From: an uncultured Lachnospiraceae bacterium
Lineage (GTDB): Bacteria; Bacillota; Clostridia; Lachnospirales; Lachnospiraceae
NCBI GenBank assembly: GCA_949155905.1
Contig: CASCWU010000019.1
Location: 1-43,782 of the forward strand
Direction: 5' to 3'
Length of the DNA: 43,782 nucleotides
Part shown: positions 32,579 through 41,477 of the stretch, in pieces
Layout: each line of letters opens with the position of its first letter
Position numbering within the stretch: the stretch's first letter is position 1
Translations under genes and position numbers: made by a program
Notes under the pieces: generated by a model
The model's database searches: none
What the model was told of the DNA's origin: nothing
Seen by the model: the letters and a program-made list of their open reading frames with translations, nothing else

Positions 32579-34614
32579 ATGGAACAATTATTAATGGGAC
32601 GGATGCCAGAACCATTTAATAATGGAGATTACCAGGACATTACTTTATCTATTACAGAAGATTGTAATTTGCGGTGTAAATATTGTTATATGGTACATAA
32701 AAGCGAATTTAAGGTTATGAGTTTTGATACAGCTAAAAAGATTGTAGATTTTGTACTTGCCCAAGAAGTAAAGAAAGAAAATGTAGTGTGGAATTTTATT
32801 GGGGGAGAACCTACGATTGAAATGGATTTAATTGATAAAATAACAGACTATATCAAAATTAAACAGTATGCACTACGTCATCCATGGCGTAACCATTATA
32901 TGTTTTATACTTGGAAGTAATGGGGTTTTATATGGAAGTGAAAAGGTACAAAAATATATTGAAAAAAACAGAGGACATCTGGATGTAGCAATTACATTGG
33001 ATGGAACAAAAAATAAACATGATTTACAAAGGGTACGTAAAGATGGAAGCGGTTCTTATGATGAAATTATTAAAAATATTCCTTTATGGCAGGAACAGTT
33101 TCCCTATAAACAATTTACAAAGGTTACATTTGCCAGTGAGGATTTATGCTATCTAAAAGAAAGCGTCATTCATTTATGGGAGCTTGGTATTACTTATGTT
33201 TCTGCCAATGTAGTATTTGAGAATGTATGGAAGCCTGGAGATGATATAATATTTGAAAGGCAATTAAAAGAACTAGCGGACTATATTATTGAAAATAAGT
33301 TATGGAATAAATATTCTGTTCGATTTTTTGATCCAGTAGTAGGCTACCAGTTAGGAGAGGCGGATAGATCAACTAATTATTGTGGAACAGGCAGAATGAT
33401 GACCTTTGATACTGAAGGGAATATTTATCCATGTATCCGTTTTTTAGATTTTTGCTTGAGAGGTTCCAGCTACAATGATTTTATGTTAGGAAATTATGAG
33501 ACAGGAATTTGTCAGGAAAAATTAAAGCCGTTTGATAAATTGACGATTGCGTCGGTTAGTGATGAAGAGTGTTTAAATTGTGAAATTGCCAGTGGATGCG
33601 CTACTTGTGCAGGGATGAACTATGAGGATTCTGGTAGAAAGACAGTTTATCATCGAACAAAATATATTTGCAAAATGCAAAAGGCACAAGTAAGGGCAAA
33701 TCAGTACTTTTGGAAACGATATTCGGAAGTAACAGGCGAAATCTCTCCTTATCAAAGAGGAAGATTAAGTAAATATCGGCAATATAATTGGTCATTACCA
33801 GGTTTAAAATATCTCTATTTTATTTTATCAGAGGAAATGAAACCGCACTGCAATTATGTTCCAAACGGAACGGATAAGATGCCGGTAAAGGTATTTCAGA
33901 AAGCATTGGCTTACGCAGAAGAAAAAAATATGATTCCGGTATTTTTAGGAAATTTATCAGAGGAATATGAACAGCTGGCAGGAAAAAATATTAATTTTAG
34001 GCTTTTAACAGAAACAGAGGATTATGTTCCAGGAGAATTAGAAACCATATTGCATATTGCGAATACAGAAGAGGAACTACGAGTTCAAGAAAATAAGGAT
34101 GATTGCAGGACAAAATCATTGATTTTATTAATAAGCAAGAAAAATCTTGTAAATATGAAAGCTTTATTCCAGAAAGCGGCAAAGTACTACCATTTTATTA
34201 ATATTGTCAAAGTGAATGAGGGTTCCTGGGGCGATAAAGAGATTATGCTTTATATGGATGAATTAGCTGGAATAAAGGAGATAGCAGAGAAAGAAAAGGT
34301 ATTTTGCAATTTGCTTATAGAAAGTAAGAAATATCAGGAATGTAATGCAGGGGTGGAGTCTTTTACAGTGGCTCCAAATGGTAAAGTATATATTTGCCCA
34401 GCTTTTAATATTTAAAAACAGAGAAGATGCTATTTGTGATATTGGGGAAGAGATACTACCATTAGAGGTATGTAGAAGAGAAGCTTCTCCAATATGCAGC
34501 CAATGTAGTAATGAGAAGTGTAGAAGATGTGTATATGAAAATATCTTGACAACAGGGGATATTTGTACTCCGTCTGCAAATTATTGTAAGGTTGAGGGTG
34601 GGGAGGTAAAATGA
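32579..34614 (+). pseudogene. Radical SAM/SPASM peptide maturase with fused CXXX-maturase-like domain, frameshifted twice
   Basis: Three open pieces (32579-32920, frame of 32868-34415, and a third ending 34614) form one protein of about 677 residues if two single extra bases are removed, near 32915 (AAG TAA) and near 34411 (TTTAAAAA). Piece one has the radical SAM cluster C29xxxC33xxC36 and FIGGEPTIE. Piece two continues SNGVLYGSEKVQKYI, VAITLDGTKNKHDLQR, and a SPASM-like cysteine set (YCGTGRMMTFDTEGNIYPCIRF with CLNCEIASGCATCAG). This matches the CcpM-type maturase of Cys-rich peptides. The C-terminal 300 residues end CSQCSNEKCRRC and TPSANYC, as in CXXX repeat peptide maturases. Both breaks adjoin short homopolymers, so they may be assembly errors or real decay. 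Confidence 0.8.
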
Positions 34615-34615
34615 G

Positions 34616-34903
34616 ATGAAACGGTTAGGAAAGATATCAGAGACAGAGTTTGAAGAAGTGAAGGAATTATTTACTAGAAAGAGTGCATTATGTGAAGTAG
34701 GACAATGTATCAATCGTTGTGAAGAATTAGGAATTGATATGTCGGCAGAAGTATTGGCAGAGCAAATTCAAAAGGATATGAACGAGGTTGGTACAGAGTT
34801 GATCGCCTGGTGGGAAAAGATAGCGAATAAATATCAATGGGATTATCAGAAAGGCGATCAATGGAGAGTTGAATATGCTACAAAAGAGGTTTTCCTTTTG
34901 TAA
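34616..34903 (+). CDS. Small accessory protein of the peptide-modification cassette
   Basis: A 95-residue acidic, helical protein with LGKISETEFEEVKELFTRKSAL at the N-terminus (split here as LGKISETEFEEVKEL and FTRKSAL). It resembles the small CXXX repeat peptide modification system proteins that accompany peptide maturases, a recollection of family form rather than a search. It starts 2 nt after the maturase stop, in the run ATGAGATGAAA, and ends 26 nt before the precursor gene. A role in presenting the precursor to the maturase is plausible; no catalytic motif is seen. Confidence 0.6.
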   Translation: MKRLGKISETEFEEVKELFTRKSALCEVGQCINRCEELGIDMSAEVLAEQIQKDMNEVGTELIAWWEKIANKYQWDYQKGDQWRVEYATKEVFLL

Positions 34904-34928
34904 ATATTGAAGGAAGGAGGTAAAGGGT

Positions 34929-35171
34929 ATGAACGGATTATTTTTTGAAGAAGTAAATAATCTATCTCCAAATGTTGCAGAACCATATGGTGTTTGTATG
35001 AATGGTAATTGTTTGGGATCATGTACATCTTATTTAAGCGAAATGAATCCAGGCAATAATCGCTGTACAACATGTGTAGAAGGATTTGTATGTGGTGGCA
35101 CCTGCACAGCAAATTGCGAGTCATGTAAGAATGGTTGCGACAGCTTTTGTACAAATTACGTGATGTTTTAG
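34929..35171 (+). CDS. Cys-rich ribosomal peptide precursor, CLI_3235/Clo7bot type
   Basis: An 80-residue precursor. The leader MNGLFFEEVNNLSPNVAEPY is followed by a core with 11 cysteines at 23, 28, 32, 46, 49, 55, 59, 63, 66, 70 and 74. The leader and Cys-rich core match the CLI_3235-type bacteriocin-like precursors modified by CcpM-type radical SAM enzymes; thioether crosslinks are the likely chemistry of that class, though the product here is unknown. AGGAGG lies 7 nt before the ATG. It has no signal peptide and no GG cleavage site is obvious, so export probably depends on a dedicated transporter. It is the third gene of the maturase cassette. Confidence 0.85.
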   Translation: MNGLFFEEVNNLSPNVAEPYGVCMNGNCLGSCTSYLSEMNPGNNRCTTCVEGFVCGGTCTANCESCKNGCDSFCTNYVMF

Positions 35172-35177
35172 GAGATA

Positions 35178-35214
35178 AGGAACAGGGATAGCGGTTCAGC
35201 TGTCCTTGTTTCAA
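35178..35214 (+). terminator. Weak terminator-like hairpin after the precursor
   Basis: GAACAGGGA pairs imperfectly with TCCTTGTTTC (one bulged T, one G-U), followed by an AT-rich but interrupted tail. It may only attenuate. Confidence 0.4.
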
Positions 35215-35236
35215 TTTAATGTTCCTTGAGTTTTTC

Positions 35237-35265
35237 TTTACAATTTTTATGTTTGAATTTATAAT
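35237..35265 (+). promoter_or_regulatory. Sigma-A promoter of the ABC transport genes
   Basis: TTTACA at 35237-35242 and consensus TATAAT at 35260-35265 with a 17-nt spacer, giving about a 70-nt leader to 35342. Confidence 0.7.
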
Positions 35266-35341
35266 CATTATTTAAAATTTAGAATATTGGAATTTTGTAA
35301 AAGCTATGGGGAAGAGTTAAATTAGAGGAAAGAGAATTGTT

Positions 35342-36037
35342 ATGAAAATTTTATTAAAGCTGCTACCCAAACGATACGGGAGCTGGCTGTGTTTTTTCAC
35401 ACTGGAATTGCTGGCTTTTCTTATCATGATAGAGGAATTGAAAACAGCAACAGGCCGAATGAGAGGCCTGGAAGAATTTATGGAGGTGGGATTTTATGTG
35501 AATTCTCCGGTGCTACCGGTAAGTGTACTTGGAGCAACGACGTTATTATGGCTGGAGGAATTTTCCAGGCGGCGGATAGAATTATATGTTTCTTGTGGGA
35601 TGAAAAGAACCACCATTTTTTGGTCGAAGGTGTTGCTGGGACAGTTATGGGTATTATTAGGAATGATTATTTTTATAGCTGGTTTGTATTGGCAGGGAAG
35701 CAGGTTGTTTCAAAGCGGAGGCTTGTTATTATTGCTGTCGCAACTTGGACCTGCTATTGCCTTATATACCGGGATGGCATTTTTGTTAAGCTCGCTGGGG
35801 ACTGTTTCAGGAATCTGGTTTCGTAAAAAAATAATGGCGATTTTTTTACCTGTCGCGTTTGCACTTCTTTGGGAGTTTTGGAGAGAGCCATTCGGAGAGA
35901 TGAGAATTTACCAGGTGGTATTTTATCATGATTGGAGTATGGCTTTTCGATTGACAGGGATTATGATAGTGCTATCTGTTTTTTTCTATGGGATGGGTTA
36001 TTGGCTTATGTGTGTACGGGGCATAGATTTGTGTTAA
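35342..36037 (+). CDS. Membrane protein, ABC-2-type permease subunit
   Basis: A 231-residue protein with about six hydrophobic segments and no recognisable catalytic motif. Its shape and the neighbouring permease and ATPase genes indicate a permease half of an ABC transporter. RRRIELYVSCGMKRTTIFWSK is the cytoplasmic loop after the second segment (quoted in full as its only charged stretch is RRRIELYVSCGMKRTT). AGAGGAAAGAG precedes the ATG. The next gene starts 17 nt downstream of its stop. Substrate unknown; export of or immunity to the adjacent modified peptide is possible. Confidence 0.7.
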   Translation: MKILLKLLPKRYGSWLCFFTLELLAFLIMIEELKTATGRMRGLEEFMEVGFYVNSPVLPVSVLGATTLLWLEEFSRRRIELYVSCGMKRTTIFWSKVLLGQLWVLLGMIIFIAGLYWQGSRLFQSGGLLLLLSQLGPAIALYTGMAFLLSSLGTVSGIWFRKKIMAIFLPVAFALLWEFWREPFGEMRIYQVVFYHDWSMAFRLTGIMIVLSVFFYGMGYWLMCVRGIDLC

Positions 36038-36054
36038 AAACAGGAGGAAATTTC

Positions 36055-36912
36055 ATGAGGATATTAAAAAGAGAATTATTGCTCTGCAAGAAAAAGACGG
36101 TATTCTGGGTGCTGCTGGGACTGGTGGTATTCCTATCTTATTTTGGATATCTGGATTATGTTTATCATGGGGAATGGCATGCAGAAAAAATGCTGATAGA
36201 ATCCATGAATAAGACGGAGGAGGAAAAGGAGGCTTTACAGAAGCTTTTGTGGAAAACGATGGTCGCTTTTACTGCCAATAATAATATTATGAACGTAGTG
36301 ATTGTGGTTTTTTTGATTGCGATGTCTTTTGGGGCAGATATTTATACAAGGCGTATTTCCGGTATGCAAAAAACAGGAATGAAGCTATGGCAAATTTATG
36401 GAAGTACCTTTTTGGTTCATTATTTCCTGGCGTTGTTCCTGATCTTGTTAGGAGCATTCATCCCTTTCCTTCGGCTGCGGGAGCTTTGGTGGGGAAGGAT
36501 TATGGCAAACGATCTTTCTTTCTTTTTACGTCCTTTATTGGAACTTTGCCTGGAAACTTTTTGTTTTGTATCAACGGCGATGCTTTGCTGTAGCCTGACC
36601 GCGAAAAAGAACCCTGCGCTCCCCTATATTGTTTATCTTATTTTAATGATCTTATTGAGTAAACTGACGAATATAATCGCTTGTTATTTCGCATATGGGA
36701 CGACTGTCCCGATAGATGGGCAGGGCTTTCGAGCCTATTATTTTTATGATATCGATCAAATGGGATTAGAGAATCATTTTTCACCAAGTATGGAGAATCC
36801 GTGGGAACGGAAAATATGGGGAGAAATCCGGCTTTTAGAATTTGCAGTTTCTGGTGTCATATGCAGTGTAATAGGGTGGCTTAGCTTCCATTATCAATAT
36901 AAAAGAAAGTAG
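36055..36912 (+). CDS. ABC-2-type permease subunit
   Basis: A 285-residue membrane protein starting MRILKRELLLCKKKTVFWVL, with a large soluble loop (about 45-75) between the first and second segments and about six membrane segments, the form of bacitracin/lantibiotic-type ABC permeases. The ATG at 36055 has AGGAGG six nt upstream; the longer frame to 35932 overlaps the previous gene and is rejected. The stop is 11 nt before the ATPase gene. Together with the two neighbours it probably forms one transporter. Confidence 0.75.
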   Translation: MRILKRELLLCKKKTVFWVLLGLVVFLSYFGYLDYVYHGEWHAEKMLIESMNKTEEEKEALQKLLWKTMVAFTANNNIMNVVIVVFLIAMSFGADIYTRRISGMQKTGMKLWQIYGSTFLVHYFLALFLILLGAFIPFLRLRELWWGRIMANDLSFFLRPLLELCLETFCFVSTAMLCCSLTAKKNPALPYIVYLILMILLSKLTNIIACYFAYGTTVPIDGQGFRAYYFYDIDQMGLENHFSPSMENPWERKIWGEIRLLEFAVSGVICSVIGWLSFHYQYKRK

Positions 36913-36923
36913 GGAACAAAGAT

Positions 36924-37646
36924 ATGGTGGTAGTGAAGGTGCAAAACTTAGTAAAGTCTTATAAAGGAATAAAAGTATTAGATGGAATTGATTTCCTATT
37001 GGAAAAAGGAAAAATATATGGCTTGGTTGGGTTAAATGGAGCGGGAAAGACTGTTTTAATGAATATTTTAGCAGGGGTAATTCTGCCAGAAAGCGGAAGT
37101 GTAGAGATTTTAGGGCAGCAGGATAGTAAAAAAAGTGTTGCTCCCCGAAACAGGATGGGATTTTTGATTGAAGAGCCTATTTTTTACCCCAATCTGGATG
37201 CCAGGGAAAATTTGAGGTTAGTGCAGTTAGTAAAGGGAAAAGAGAAGAAAGAGGAGATAGAACAGGTACTTTCTATGGTTGGACTGGATGGAATCAATGA
37301 GAGAAAAAAGGCGTTAAAAGCATATTCTCTTGGGATGCGGCAGCGGTATGGGATAGCGGTTGCATTGATTGGGAGCCCAGAGATTCTGATTTTAGATGAA
37401 CCGACAAATGGTTTGGATATAGAAGGCTTGAAAGAAATGAGAAAATTATTGGAAGAACTGAGAAACAGCGGAGTGACTATGCTTATTTCCAGCCATATTC
37501 TAGGTGATTTGTATAAAATAGCAGAGGAGTTTCTTTTTTTGAAAAAGGGCCATATAGTGGGACAGTGGAATCATAAGGAGGTAGAAGAAAGGCTTGACAG
37601 GGGAGAGGAAATAGAAGAACTATTTAGTAAAATAATAGGGGAATAA
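36924..37646 (+). CDS. ABC transporter ATP-binding protein
   Basis: A 240-residue ATPase with Walker A GLNGAGKT (about 36-43), a Q-loop region, the signature YSLGMRQR in place of LSGGQ, Walker B ILILDEPTNGLD (about 150-161) and H-loop SSHIL. The YSxGMxQR signature is typical of the bacitracin/lantibiotic-immunity subgroup. It follows the two permease genes directly and likely powers them. Confidence 0.93.
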   Translation: MVVVKVQNLVKSYKGIKVLDGIDFLLEKGKIYGLVGLNGAGKTVLMNILAGVILPESGSVEILGQQDSKKSVAPRNRMGFLIEEPIFYPNLDARENLRLVQLVKGKEKKEEIEQVLSMVGLDGINERKKALKAYSLGMRQRYGIAVALIGSPEILILDEPTNGLDIEGLKEMRKLLEELRNSGVTMLISSHILGDLYKIAEEFLFLKKGHIVGQWNHKEVEERLDRGEEIEELFSKIIGE

Positions 37647-37673
37647 AGAAGATTAAACATAGGGAGAAACGAA

Positions 37674-39506
37674 ATGAAAAAACGCCAAAGCCAACGAATC
37701 CTTTCCAACAACCGATATATGCTAAGCTATATCCATCGTTTTTGCCATAGCCATATCTATCTTACCTTAGCCACTACTTTACTGGGAAGCGTATCCAATA
37801 TCGCCGGGCTGCTGATGTCAAGATACCTCATTAACCTCCTCTCTTCCCGGCAGGAGTGGAATACAGCACAGATAAGCCGGATTTTCGGCCTGTTAGCTGC
37901 TCTGGCTCTCTATCAGCTTATTGTGATGTGGCTGGGACACTATCTGAATCAAGTTATTATACCAAAAAATACACAGGTAATTTATCAAAGGATGCAGGAG
38001 GAATTGTTTGAGAAAGCGGCACAGGTAGAATTATCCTGTTATGAGGATGCAGAGTTTTATCATCGCTTTTCTTTGGCCATGCAGCAGGCAGACAGTAGGG
38101 CGTTAGCGGTATTAAATACCTTAAACGCTTTACTGGCAGCCTTTTTTGGTATCGGAACCTTGTTGACCTTATTGGTAGGAATCCAACCGTTCCTGTTGCT
38201 GTTTGTGTTGTTCCAGGTTGCGGTTACGTTTTTGGTAAATCTGCGTATGGTCAAAAAACAGCATGAATGGATGGAACAAAGGCTTCCGCATCAGAGAAAG
38301 GCCGAATATGTCCGAAGAGTGTATTATCTTCAAAATTATGCGAAGGAAGTACGCTTGTACCGAAGTGTCCAAAGGGTGCTGAAGGAGAAATTTGAGGCTT
38401 CTGTAAAAAGCCTGCAGGAACTGATCCGTTCCTATGGGAAGCAATTTACCTGGCTATCCGGTTTGCAGGGAAGCGGCGGGATACTCAGCAATACCCTGAC
38501 GATTTTTTATCTGGCGGGACGAACCCTACGGGGAAAACTGTTATTGGGTGATTTTGTTATCTTAAACAGCAGCGTACAGCAGCTTTCTTCCAATATCCTT
38601 ACCTTTTTAAATATCGTTCCTCAATTATACGAGCATAGCATTTACATAGAGCATTTCCGGGAATTTATCGAGTACCAGCCAAAGGTATACCAGACGGGTA
38701 CCAAAGACCTGGAAACAGTTACGGATGTGACACTAAAACAGGTTTCTTTTGCTTATCCCAATACCGGAAAAAGCGTGCTAAAGGAAATCAGTCTTTCTTT
38801 GCACAAAGGGGAGCTGGTGGCGGTAGTAGGACGGAACGGAGCCGGGAAAACGACGTTGGTAAAGCTCCTTTCTGGTTTGTATGAGCCAACAGAAGGGGAG
38901 CTTTTTTTCAATGGACAGAAAGCGGGAAGCTATCGTTTGGAAAGCTGGCAGGGACAGATCGGGATGATGTTCCAGGATTATCAGGTCTATGCGGTATCCG
39001 TAGCGGAAAATGTGCTGATGCGCCCGCTCCAGGGCGACGGGGATATCCGCCTGGTCTGGGAAGCCTTACGGTTTTGCGGCCTTGCGGAAAAAATAGAATC
39101 TCTGCCAGAAGGGCTGTCCTCGGTGATGACAAGGGAGTTTGGAAACGAAGGCGTATTTTTATCTGGTGGGGAATTGCAAAAGCTGGCGTTGGCACGATTG
39201 TATGTCAGAGCGTGCAGTCTGCTGATTTTAGACGAGCCGTCCAGTGCGTTGGATCCATTAGCGGAAGCGGAGGTATTCCGTAAGATGAGAGAACTGGCGA
39301 AAGAACGGTGTGCTATTTTTATCTCTCATAGACTGTCCAATATTCAGGATATGGATCGGATTTATGTGATGGAGGAAGGGAGGATCGTAGAGAACGGTAC
39401 GCATACAAAGTTGATGAAGCAGAATGGAATTTATGCAAAAATGTATCGGGAGCAGAACAGGCATTATCAGAACGAACAGGAGCATTTTGCCGTGAAAGGC
39501 CTCTAA
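37674..39506 (+). CDS. MsbA-type ABC exporter, fused permease and ATPase
   Basis: A 610-residue half-transporter. The N-terminal 340 residues hold six membrane segments in two groups, and no C39 peptidase domain precedes them. The nucleotide-binding domain has Walker A VGRNGAGKTT (about 385-394), signature FLSGGELQKLALARLY, Walker B SLLILDEPSSALD and H-loop FISHRLS. It is 27 nt after the previous ATPase and probably in the same unit. Peptide or lipid export is possible; without C39, any leader cleavage would need another protease. Confidence 0.93.
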   Translation: MKKRQSQRILSNNRYMLSYIHRFCHSHIYLTLATTLLGSVSNIAGLLMSRYLINLLSSRQEWNTAQISRIFGLLAALALYQLIVMWLGHYLNQVIIPKNTQVIYQRMQEELFEKAAQVELSCYEDAEFYHRFSLAMQQADSRALAVLNTLNALLAAFFGIGTLLTLLVGIQPFLLLFVLFQVAVTFLVNLRMVKKQHEWMEQRLPHQRKAEYVRRVYYLQNYAKEVRLYRSVQRVLKEKFEASVKSLQELIRSYGKQFTWLSGLQGSGGILSNTLTIFYLAGRTLRGKLLLGDFVILNSSVQQLSSNILTFLNIVPQLYEHSIYIEHFREFIEYQPKVYQTGTKDLETVTDVTLKQVSFAYPNTGKSVLKEISLSLHKGELVAVVGRNGAGKTTLVKLLSGLYEPTEGELFFNGQKAGSYRLESWQGQIGMMFQDYQVYAVSVAENVLMRPLQGDGDIRLVWEALRFCGLAEKIESLPEGLSSVMTREFGNEGVFLSGGELQKLALARLYVRACSLLILDEPSSALDPLAEAEVFRKMRELAKERCAIFISHRLSNIQDMDRIYVMEEGRIVENGTHTKLMKQNGIYAKMYREQNRHYQNEQEHFAVKGL

Positions 39507-39596
39507 CTCCTCTTGCTATTCTCCTGTCGGTGGAGTAAAATAAAGCAGAGACATTGCCGGAAAAGACTGTCCTGAAGGGAAAGAAGGAGGATTGGT

Positions 39597-41279
39597 ATGC
39601 AGAGAAAGAAATTGCCGATTGGCATTGATGATTTTGAAAAGCTTCGCAAGGAGGATTTCTATTATATCGACAAAACAGGTCTTATCTGTGACTTATTGAA
39701 TCATTGGGCTGAGGTTAATTTGTTTACCCGTCCGCGCCGCTTTGGAAAGACGCTGAATATGAGTATGTTGAAATGCTTTTTCGAGATCGGAGCGGATAAA
39801 ACGCTGTTTGATGGTCTGCTGATCTCACAGGAGACGGTATTGTGCGAAGAATATTTCGGAAAGTTTCCGGTCATATTTCTCTCGCTGAAAAGTGTGGATG
39901 GATTGACCTATGATCTGGCAATAGAACGGATTAAAACGATTCTTCAAGAAGAGGCTATGAGATTTCACAACATGCTGAAGGATAAGCTTTTATCGCCTTT
40001 TGATAGAAAAAAACTCAGTCAGATGGAAAATCGAGAGCTGCAGGAAAAGGAAATTCCAGACAGCTTGAAGTTTCTTTCCCGAGTATTGTATACTTGTTTG
40101 GGACAAAAAGTAATCCTGCTTATTGATGAGTACGATGTACCATTAGACAAGGCATTCCAGCATGGTTATTACGAAGAGATGGTATCGTTGCTGCGCGGAT
40201 TGTTCGGACAGGTGTTGAAAACCAATGAATTTTTACAATTTGCAGTTCTGACCGGATGCCTACGAGTATCAAAGGAAAGCATTTTCACAGGGTTGAATAA
40301 TTTTGACGTTAATTCGATTGTTGATGTAGAACATGACGAGCAATTTGGTTTTACCAATTCAGAAGTAGAGAACTTTCTAAAAGAGTATGGTTTAGAGGAA
40401 AAGACCAGTGTCATAAAAGAGTGGTATGATGGATATCGTTTCGGAGATGCAAGTATTTACTGTCCGTGGGATGTGATGAAATATACAAAAAAGCTGCTGG
40501 CAGATCCCCACGCAGAACCGGAAGCCTTTTGGATCAATACCAGTGGGAATGAACTGGTGAAGCGTTTTATAGATAAGGCAGATAAAACCACACAAAATGA
40601 GATTGAACGTTTGGTGGCAGGAGAAGCGATTGAAAAAGCAGTGCGTTTGGATTTGACGTATCATGAGCTTGATGCGAGCATAAACAACCTTTGGAGTGTC
40701 CTTTTTACCACTGGTTATTTGACACAGACAGACAGAGCAATAAACGGTGTCTACAAGCTGGTGATCCCGAACCGGGAAGTGAGGGAAGTCTTTTTATTGC
40801 AGATTCAGGAGTGGTTCAAAGCATGCGTGATAGACGAGGAAAGGCCGATGCATGCGTTTTGCCGTGCCTTTTTGGAGGGAGAGGCGGAGGACATACAAAA
40901 ACAGCTCAATGTTATTTTAAGCCGGATGATTAGTATTCTGGACACAAAGGCTCCCGATGATAAAAAAGAAAGCTTTTATCATGGATTGCTGCTTGGTTTG
41001 CTCCGAAGCGAGGCAAGCTGGCTGATTTTGTCCAATGCGGAATCTGGCGATGGATTCAGCGATATCCTGGTCGAGCCGGAGGATCCGGATGGGGGAATCG
41101 TCATCGAGGTCAAGTACGCATCGAGTATAGTGGGACTGGAGAAGGCCTGCGAGGAAGCCTTGGCGCAGATCAAAGAGAAACGATATGAGGAAAGGCTGCG
41201 TAATGATGGGCGGACAGAAATACTAACCTATGGTATTGCTTTCTACAAGAAACGCTGTAAAGTAGTATGCGGGAAATAA
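39597..41279 (+). CDS. AAA-ATPase-like protein with C-terminal DUF1703 nuclease domain
   Basis: A 560-residue protein of the family that combines an AAA-ATPase_like domain with a PD-(D/E)xK nuclease-like C-terminus (DUF1703), often present in many copies in gut bacteria. The N-terminus GIDDFEKLRKEDFYYIDKT is the family signature; the P-loop region reads FTRPRRFGKTLNMSM; Walker B-like LLIDEYDVPLDKA and GLRV-type AVLTGCLRVSKESIF follow. The nuclease-like part includes GFSDILVEPED and IVIEVKYA, with E-x-K of the PD-(D/E)xK fold. Biological role unsettled. AAGGAGG precedes the ATG. Confidence 0.9.
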   Translation: MQRKKLPIGIDDFEKLRKEDFYYIDKTGLICDLLNHWAEVNLFTRPRRFGKTLNMSMLKCFFEIGADKTLFDGLLISQETVLCEEYFGKFPVIFLSLKSVDGLTYDLAIERIKTILQEEAMRFHNMLKDKLLSPFDRKKLSQMENRELQEKEIPDSLKFLSRVLYTCLGQKVILLIDEYDVPLDKAFQHGYYEEMVSLLRGLFGQVLKTNEFLQFAVLTGCLRVSKESIFTGLNNFDVNSIVDVEHDEQFGFTNSEVENFLKEYGLEEKTSVIKEWYDGYRFGDASIYCPWDVMKYTKKLLADPHAEPEAFWINTSGNELVKRFIDKADKTTQNEIERLVAGEAIEKAVRLDLTYHELDASINNLWSVLFTTGYLTQTDRAINGVYKLVIPNREVREVFLLQIQEWFKACVIDEERPMHAFCRAFLEGEAEDIQKQLNVILSRMISILDTKAPDDKKESFYHGLLLGLLRSEASWLILSNAESGDGFSDILVEPEDPDGGIVIEVKYASSIVGLEKACEEALAQIKEKRYEERLRNDGRTEILTYGIAFYKKRCKVVCGK

Positions 41280-41312
41280 ACGGTTTATAAAAAGAACTGT
41301 CATAAACACGAT

Positions 41313-41355
41313 AGTGAATTTAAGCTAGGGGCGGTTGTTTCAAATCACTTTTTTT
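41313..41355 (+). terminator. Terminator after the DUF1703 gene
   Basis: AGTGaATTT pairs with AAATCACT, with one bulged A, followed by TTTTTTT. Confidence 0.65.
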
Positions 41356-41389
41356 AAATGGATGATAGAAATAAAAATGTAAAAAATAC

Positions 41390-41446
41390 TTGAATTTTTA
41401 AGGTAAGTAGTATAAAATAAAAAGTAAATAAATATTACCTTAAAAA
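41390..41446 (+). promoter_or_regulatory. Promoter flanked by a 12-bp inverted repeat
   Basis: TTGAAT at 41390-41395 and TAAAAT at 41413-41418 are 17 nt apart. TTTTTAAGGTAA at 41395-41406 is exactly inverted as TTACCTTAAAAA at 41435-41446, so the arms bracket the -10, a typical repressor layout. Confidence 0.55.
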
Positions 41447-41477
41447 GAGCATTTCTATCAGAAAGGTGGCGCTGTTT

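Noticed and set aside
37674-39506. Bacteriocin exporter with C39 leader peptidase
   Set aside because: The N-terminus starts with membrane segments; no peptidase Cys/His domain is present.
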